Assembly: GCF_000328685.1 (NCBI RefSeq)
Contig: NC_019974.1
Location: 549,001-613,000, forward strand
Direction: 5' to 3'
DNA length: 64,000 nucleotides
Origin: Natronococcus occultus SP4
GTDB lineage: Archaea; Halobacteriota; Halobacteria; Halobacteriales; Natrialbaceae
Shown piece by piece: positions 60,344 to 64,000 of the stretch. The notes under the pieces were generated by a model. It saw nothing but the letters and a program-made list of their open reading frames with translations, did no database searches and had not been told where the DNA came from. The position numbers and the translations under genes are program-made. The stretch's first letter is position 1. Each line of letters begins with the position of its first letter.

Positions 60344-61561
60344 CTACGAGCCGGAGTCGTCGCTGTCGTCCTCGAGGGCGTCTCCCCCCTCTCCCGATCC
60401 GTCACCGATCACCGTCGGCTCCTCGGCTTCCTGCGCGTCGGGTTCGAGGACTCGGTCCTCGTCCTCGCTCTCTTCATCCTCCAGCCCCTCGGGCGCGTAC
60501 ACGTACAGCGAGTCGTCGTCGAGGACGTAGTACCGCCCGTCGCGCTCGTCCTCGATCACGCGCCGATCGCAGTCGACGGCGACGTCGACGAGGTCCTCGA
60601 GGGTCGCGATCTCGATCCGCGAGCGCTCGCGGACGTCGGCCGGAAGCCGTCCTCGCGAGATCCAGTCGTCGAACGCCTCGCGCTTGTAGCGGGCGTCGAT
60701 GCGCTCGAGTTCAGCCGCCGAGGGCGCGAGGGTCCCCTTTCGGCGGGCGACCCCGAGGACCCCGAGGGCCGCGACCGAGCAGATCCCGAGCAGGGCAAGG
60801 ACAACAGAACTGAGCCCGCTAAAGCCAGAGCTCCCCGCAACCGCGACCGCTTCGGTTCGTTCCTCGGTCCGTTCCTCGGCCGCGGGCGCCTCGACCGTGT
60901 AGGTCGTGTCGTCGGGCTCGACGACCAGCTCGTAGCTGTCGACGCGATCGACCGACTCGCCGTCGATCGTCCCCTCGATCGCCATCTGCACCTCGACGAC
61001 CGTCTCGAGCTCGCCCACGGATTCGTTGAGATCCTCCTGGATCTCCTCGGCCTCCGCAGCCGTTTCGGGCACGTCGACGCTGAACGACGTCGCCTGCTCC
61101 TCACCAGGCGCGAGGGACTCGGTCTCCTCCTGGGCGGTCGTCTCGTTGACCGCCCAGTGCTCGACGCGGTCGTCCTCGTCGTCTACGTCCTCGACCGAGC
61201 GGATCACGCGGTCGGCCTTGAGGACGACCGCGACGTCGCCGTCGGGCGCGTCGTACGCGTACGTGAAGGTCGCCTCGAGCTCGGGTGCGACCTCGGCGAA
61301 GTACATCGAGCGATCCGAGAGCTCGGTGCCGACCGGGAACACCTCGTTTTCGGCCTGGACGGTCGCGCTATGGTCGAAGCCGCCAGTCGTCGACCACGCC
61401 TCGACCGTTCGTTGTTCGAACTCCTCGTCACTATCGTCGGCGACCGCGCCGTAGGCGCCCCACCCCCCGAGCAGGGCGAGTGCGAGCAGGGCGACGACCA
61501 CCACGACGAACCACTCGTCGAGCGCGGTGCGAAGCCGCACGCGCCGTCGGTCACTGATCAC
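60344..61561 (-). CDS. DUF5305-like membrane protein with extracellular beta domain
   Basis: 405 residues. N-terminal transmembrane helix (WFVVVVVALLALALLGGW), an extracellular domain of about 210 residues rich in Thr/Val strands (STTGGFDHSATVQAENEVFP, LEATFTYAYDAPDGDVAVVL), a second helix (LSSVVLALLGICSVAALGVL) and an acidic cytoplasmic tail. This matches the archaeal family I know as DUF5305. It follows the SipW-like gene by about 51 bp on the same strand, so an operon. A role as chaperone or anchor for surface fibres is a hypothesis. Confidence 0.75.
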   Translation of the reverse strand: MISDRRRVRLRTALDEWFVVVVVALLALALLGGWGAYGAVADDSDEEFEQRTVEAWSTTGGFDHSATVQAENEVFPVGTELSDRSMYFAEVAPELEATFTYAYDAPDGDVAVVLKADRVIRSVEDVDDEDDRVEHWAVNETTAQEETESLAPGEEQATSFSVDVPETAAEAEEIQEDLNESVGELETVVEVQMAIEGTIDGESVDRVDSYELVVEPDDTTYTVEAPAAEERTEERTEAVAVAGSSGFSGLSSVVLALLGICSVAALGVLGVARRKGTLAPSAAELERIDARYKREAFDDWISRGRLPADVRERSRIEIATLEDLVDVAVDCDRRVIEDERDGRYYVLDDDSLYVYAPEGLEDEESEDEDRVLEPDAQEAEEPTVIGDGSGEGGDALEDDSDDSGS

Positions 61562-61612
61562 GGTCGATCCCCTCTCCGTTCGGATTGCTGTATCGATATC
61601 GGAACATGATTC

Positions 61613-62776
61613 TCAGTCGTTCAGACCACCCGGGGAACGCGATCTCGCTCGCGAACGCGTCCTGATCGTACCGGTGCCGATCAGGAGAGCCAGCGGCGCG
61701 ACAATTATCCCCGTCAGCACCGCCGTCACCGACGCCATCGCCGCCCAGGGGTGGATCGCGTGCAGGGTCGCGATTATCGGCTCAGGCAACACCGCGAAGT
61801 ACGTGCGTTCGCTCACGGACCGGAGGTAGTACCCCGTCTCGGGCGGCGCGGTGTAGGCGACGGCCGCCGTCGCGTTCTCGCCGTAGCCGAGCGTCGTCCG
61901 CTCGTCGACGGCGACCCCCTCGCTCGCCGGTTCGACGATCGTCACGGTCGGCAGGACGCCGCCGTTGTACAGCTCGTACTCGTGGCTCTCGGTCTCGCCC
62001 ATCGGAATCACGTCGGGGCGATCGGAGTCGAACTCCGCGCTCACGATCCCCGTCTCGGTCGTCCCCGACATCGCGACCATCGTCGCCAGCGAGACGACGA
62101 TCAGCAGCGCGGCCAGCCCGAGGACGAGCGTCCGCGCGTCGTACACGTCCTCGCGCGAGCGCTCCCGGTTGCGCTCGCGGGTCGCACCGCTCCATCGCTC
62201 GAGCGCGAGCGAGACACCGAGGACGACTAGGCCGAACGCGAGCAACAGAGACGACAGCCCCTGCGTGCCGAGTACGGCAGTCGTCCCGAGCGTCGACGCC
62301 AGCCACCGCTGGCTCGACTCGAGGCCGTTCTCGACGCCCATTACCGCCGTCCCGAGGTGCGGGATCGTCACTGGCTCGCCGTTCACCTGATGCGCCGTCG
62401 CGGCGACCTGGCCGTCGGTGACGACGGGTTCGCCGGAGTCCTGATCGGTAAACGGGTTCGCGTCGCCCTGGGTGACGTAGCCCTGCTCGGTAACCTCGAC
62501 GACCCGGTGGGTCGTGAGTCCGCCGCCCTCGATCTCCTGGGCGTCGAAGACGATCACGTCGCCCTCCTCGGCCGGGCCGGCGACGGCAGACGGAACCGCG
62601 ACGAAGCCGTCGCCGGTCTCGATCGTCGGCTCCATACTCCCCGTTTCGACGTAGCTGAGCGCGATCGGGATCCCGAGGACGTGTCCCGCGACGATCGCGA
62701 GCAACGCGAGCGCGGCGACGCCGATCGCGACGAGCGTGACGACACGCATCGGTCCCCCCTGCTGTCCTGTTCCCAT
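61613..62776 (-). CDS. SipW-like signal peptidase I with fused membrane/extracellular domain
   Basis: 387 residues from MGTGQQGG. The peptidase part is short: N-terminal helix, catalytic Ser47 (YVETGSMEPTIE), His90 in place of the bacterial Lys (GLTTHRVVEVTEQGYV) and Asp105/Asp111 (QGDANPFTDQD), i.e. the ER/SipW type. After it come two more helices, an extracellular beta-like domain of about 90 residues (GTTETGIVSAEFDSDRPDV ...), and a last helix. Ordinary archaeal SPase is shorter, so this is a fusion. An upstream extension to 63016 is a shadow. Confidence 0.82.
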   Translation of the reverse strand: MGTGQQGGPMRVVTLVAIGVAALALLAIVAGHVLGIPIALSYVETGSMEPTIETGDGFVAVPSAVAGPAEEGDVIVFDAQEIEGGGLTTHRVVEVTEQGYVTQGDANPFTDQDSGEPVVTDGQVAATAHQVNGEPVTIPHLGTAVMGVENGLESSQRWLASTLGTTAVLGTQGLSSLLLAFGLVVLGVSLALERWSGATRERNRERSREDVYDARTLVLGLAALLIVVSLATMVAMSGTTETGIVSAEFDSDRPDVIPMGETESHEYELYNGGVLPTVTIVEPASEGVAVDERTTLGYGENATAAVAYTAPPETGYYLRSVSERTYFAVLPEPIIATLHAIHPWAAMASVTAVLTGIIVAPLALLIGTGTIRTRSRARSRSPGGLND

Positions 62777-62850
62777 CGTTCCCCTCGTCCGTCCGAACGC
62801 CCACAGCCGAGCGATCGGCCGTCCGGAATCGACCACACTCCGTCGGCCCC

Positions 62851-62860
62851 TTACTATAGG
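62851..62860 (-). promoter_or_regulatory. TATA-like element of the SipW-like/DUF5305-like operon
   Basis: Reverse-strand CCTATAGTAA, about 80 bp upstream of the start; would give a leader of about 50 nt, unlike the leaderless norm. Confidence 0.4.
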
Positions 62861-63107
62861 CACGTTAGGGAACGTCTGGCATCGTCTGCAGGTCGACAAG
62901 ACGACCCTGAAGCGTCCCGACAGCGTCGCGAGGGTCGTCAAGGCAGCCTTGAACTGTAGTGGCAGTGTCAAACGGACCGACAAGTAGTGCCAGAACGTCG
63001 CTTCTATTCCTTCCACTAGAACTATCGGTGACGTGCTTCTATAGGCTTAGAAGCGCTTTTGACGGGTATCTGGAAAGAGTAGTATCCGTCGAGTGATAGC
63101 TACACTG

Positions 63108-63121
63108 TCAATAATAAAAAC
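63108..63121 (+). promoter_or_regulatory. TATA-like element of the wHTH regulator of the surface locus
   Basis: CAATAATAAAAACC, about 70-84 bp before the chosen ATG at 63192. The leader contains a purine-rich GGAAGGGGG, a possible ribosome binding site. Confidence 0.4.
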
Positions 63122-63191
63122 CATCGGTAGAGACGTGAGATGTACCTCGCGCTCACCGGGGGGTGGCGTCGGAGGTGGAAGGGGGATCAGA

Positions 63192-63761
63192 ATGAGTGTC
63201 AGCAAGCTAGACGAGGAGGAGCTCGAGCCGGAGGAACTGAATCGAGACGAGGTCTTCGAGATGTTGAGCAACCAGCGCCGGCGCTGGGTGTTGCACTACC
63301 TGAAACAACAGAACGAGGACCGTGTCGACCTCCGATCGCTCGTCGACTCGGTGTCGTCCTGGGAGTACGAGACGCCTGCAGACGAACTCCCGTGGAAGAA
63401 ACGCAAGCGCGTGTACACGTCACTGCGCCAGTCACACCTGCCACGGCTCGACGAGTCCGGCGTCATCGAGTACGACCGCAACCGCGGCGAGGTCGCGCTT
63501 ACCAACGAGGCACGGAAGCTGCAGCTGTACCTCGAGTACGTTCCCGAAGACGACATTCCCTGGAGCCACTGCTATCTCGGTCTATCGGGGGTCAGCGCCG
63601 CCATCACGGCGCTGGCGTGGTATCCGGTGTACCCGATCGGGGAGCTCTCGGCCGTCGCGCTCGGCGCGTTGGTCACCGCGATGTTCGGCCTCTCGGCGGT
63701 CGTCCACACCTACCACTCGCGGCGGAACCGGATCGGCCACCAGGGGCCGCCGAAACGATGA
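63192..63761 (+). CDS. Winged-helix membrane regulator (DUF7344-like)
   Basis: 189 residues from MSVSKLDEEELEPEELNRD. wHTH at about 20-115: VFEMLSNQRRRWVLHYLKQQ, KRKRVYTSLRQSHLPRLDES and a beta wing (GVIEYDRNRGEVALT). Two C-terminal hydrophobic helices (GLSGVSAAITALAWYPVYPI, LSAVALGALVTAMFGLSAVV). Same architecture as the protein at 36210-36821 and as the remnant at 57783. It overlaps the next gene by 4 bp (ATGA) and faces the SipW-like operon, so it is the likely local regulator. Confidence 0.82.
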   Translation: MSVSKLDEEELEPEELNRDEVFEMLSNQRRRWVLHYLKQQNEDRVDLRSLVDSVSSWEYETPADELPWKKRKRVYTSLRQSHLPRLDESGVIEYDRNRGEVALTNEARKLQLYLEYVPEDDIPWSHCYLGLSGVSAAITALAWYPVYPIGELSAVALGALVTAMFGLSAVVHTYHSRRNRIGHQGPPKR

Positions 63762-64000
63762 GCGCGCGAGTCGGAGTCGGGCTGATCGTCGTCGCGATCG
63801 CACTGCTGATCACCGCAAGCGCCGGTGCGAGCGTCGCCTCGGTGGAGCGCCCACTCTCCGTGGAGGTCGTCGATGGTGACGAGGCGGGCGTCGCCGTCGA
63901 GGCCGTCGAGGCTGAACTGCTCGACAACGCCGGATCGGAGACCGCAGCCGAAAGGGCGGACGAGAACGCGACGGATGCGGCGCCACCACTGGGCGAACGA
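63758..64000 (+). CDS. Secreted or membrane-anchored protein, TasA-like start, 3' cut by window end
   Basis: 81 codons visible, no stop before the window end. ATG overlaps the regulator stop. Signal-peptide-like helix (VGVGLIVVAIALLITASAGA) followed by SVERPLSVEVVDGDEAGV, which recalls the DUF1102/TasA start of the mature protein, then an acidic Ala/Glu-rich stretch. It may be another subunit or accessory of the same surface system. The C-terminus is unknown. Confidence 0.65.
   Translation, partial: MSARVGVGLIVVAIALLITASAGASVASVERPLSVEVVDGDEAGVAVEAVEAELLDNAGSETAAERADENATDAAPPLGER

Larger units (their letters stand above)
62777..63191. other. 415-bp divergent intergenic region of the surface locus
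   Basis: Holds promoters for both directions: reverse TATA-like CCTATAGTAA at 62851-62860, about 75 bp before the SipW-like ATG, and forward CAATAATAAAAACC at 63108-63121, about 70 bp before the regulator ATG. The segment 62870-63010 is of unknown origin; no gene is supported. Confidence 0.5.

Noticed and set aside
62870-63010. Possible transposase N-terminus on the reverse strand upstream of the SipW-like gene
   Set aside because: The translated fragment has no recognisable transposase motif and no terminal repeats could be paired; left as unexplained spacer.

Overview
The window is a stretch of haloarchaeal chromosome (class Halobacteria, probably a Natrialbales-type neutrophilic halophile; the family assignment is inference). 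The evidence is high G+C, very acidic proteins, many leaderless genes with a TATA-like box 25-32 bp before the start codon, archaeal information-processing genes (L44e, S27e, aIF2-alpha, Nop10, TFB, archaeal-type MetRS and initiator tRNA), archaeosortase A, and Tat-dependent secretion signals.

Layout. 0-3.5 kb: the 3' end of a peptide-type ABC transporter operon (two ATPases) and two small conserved proteins. 3.6-8.6 kb: initiator tRNA-Met, a GtrA-like protein, and the translation operon rpl44e-rps27e-aIF2alpha-nop10-PAC2 with 4-bp overlaps, then a zinc-finger protein and a flavin amine oxidase-like enzyme. 9-19 kb: a wHTH regulator, artA with a metallophosphoesterase, a second flavoprotein, two metallo-beta-lactamase-fold hydrolases, a DUF368 lipid-carrier transporter, a cold-shock protein and an amidase. 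19-24 kb: gatB and a lactate-utilization operon (lutC plus a LutB-LutA fusion) that runs directly into a transporter scar. 24-31 kb: copper amine oxidase, an orphan PhnD-like lipoprotein, and a 3-hydroxybutyrate/acyl-CoA synthetase operon divergent from a Bat-type regulator. 31-36 kb: a coiled-coil protein, smc and scpA. 36-41 kb: a membrane-bound wHTH protein, a nucleoside salvage cluster (mtnP, HD hydrolase, phosphoribosyltransferase) and a trypsin-like protein. 41-50.7 kb: PhzF, ppsA, mfnA, metG, a GYD protein and pyk. 50.7-54.1 kb: NfeD and two tandem SPFH/flotillin-like proteins. 54.2-57.8 kb: small regulators, a DUF84 phosphatase, tfb and aroD.

57.8-64.0 kb is an accessory region. It begins with decayed genes: an N-truncated wHTH, a membrane gene split by one in-frame TGA, and a secreted-protein gene interrupted by an insertion-sequence-like relic. 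It continues with a surface-structure locus: a DUF1102-type Tat-exported TasA/camelysin-like protein, a DUF5305-type membrane protein, a SipW-like signal peptidase I fused to an extracellular domain, a wHTH membrane regulator, and a further secreted protein cut by the window end. I consider this the best candidate for a poorly described system, possibly a haloarchaeal TasA/bundling-pilus-like fibre module.

Other points of interest are a palindromic in-frame insert in the acyl-CoA synthetase gene (like Rickettsia palindromic elements), a pyruvate kinase C-terminal domain that has lost its phospho-histidine, a wHTH protein that starts with a Tat-like signal, and the tandem SPFH duplication with systematic Lys-to-Arg changes. 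I saw no CRISPR array, rRNA or intact insertion sequence.
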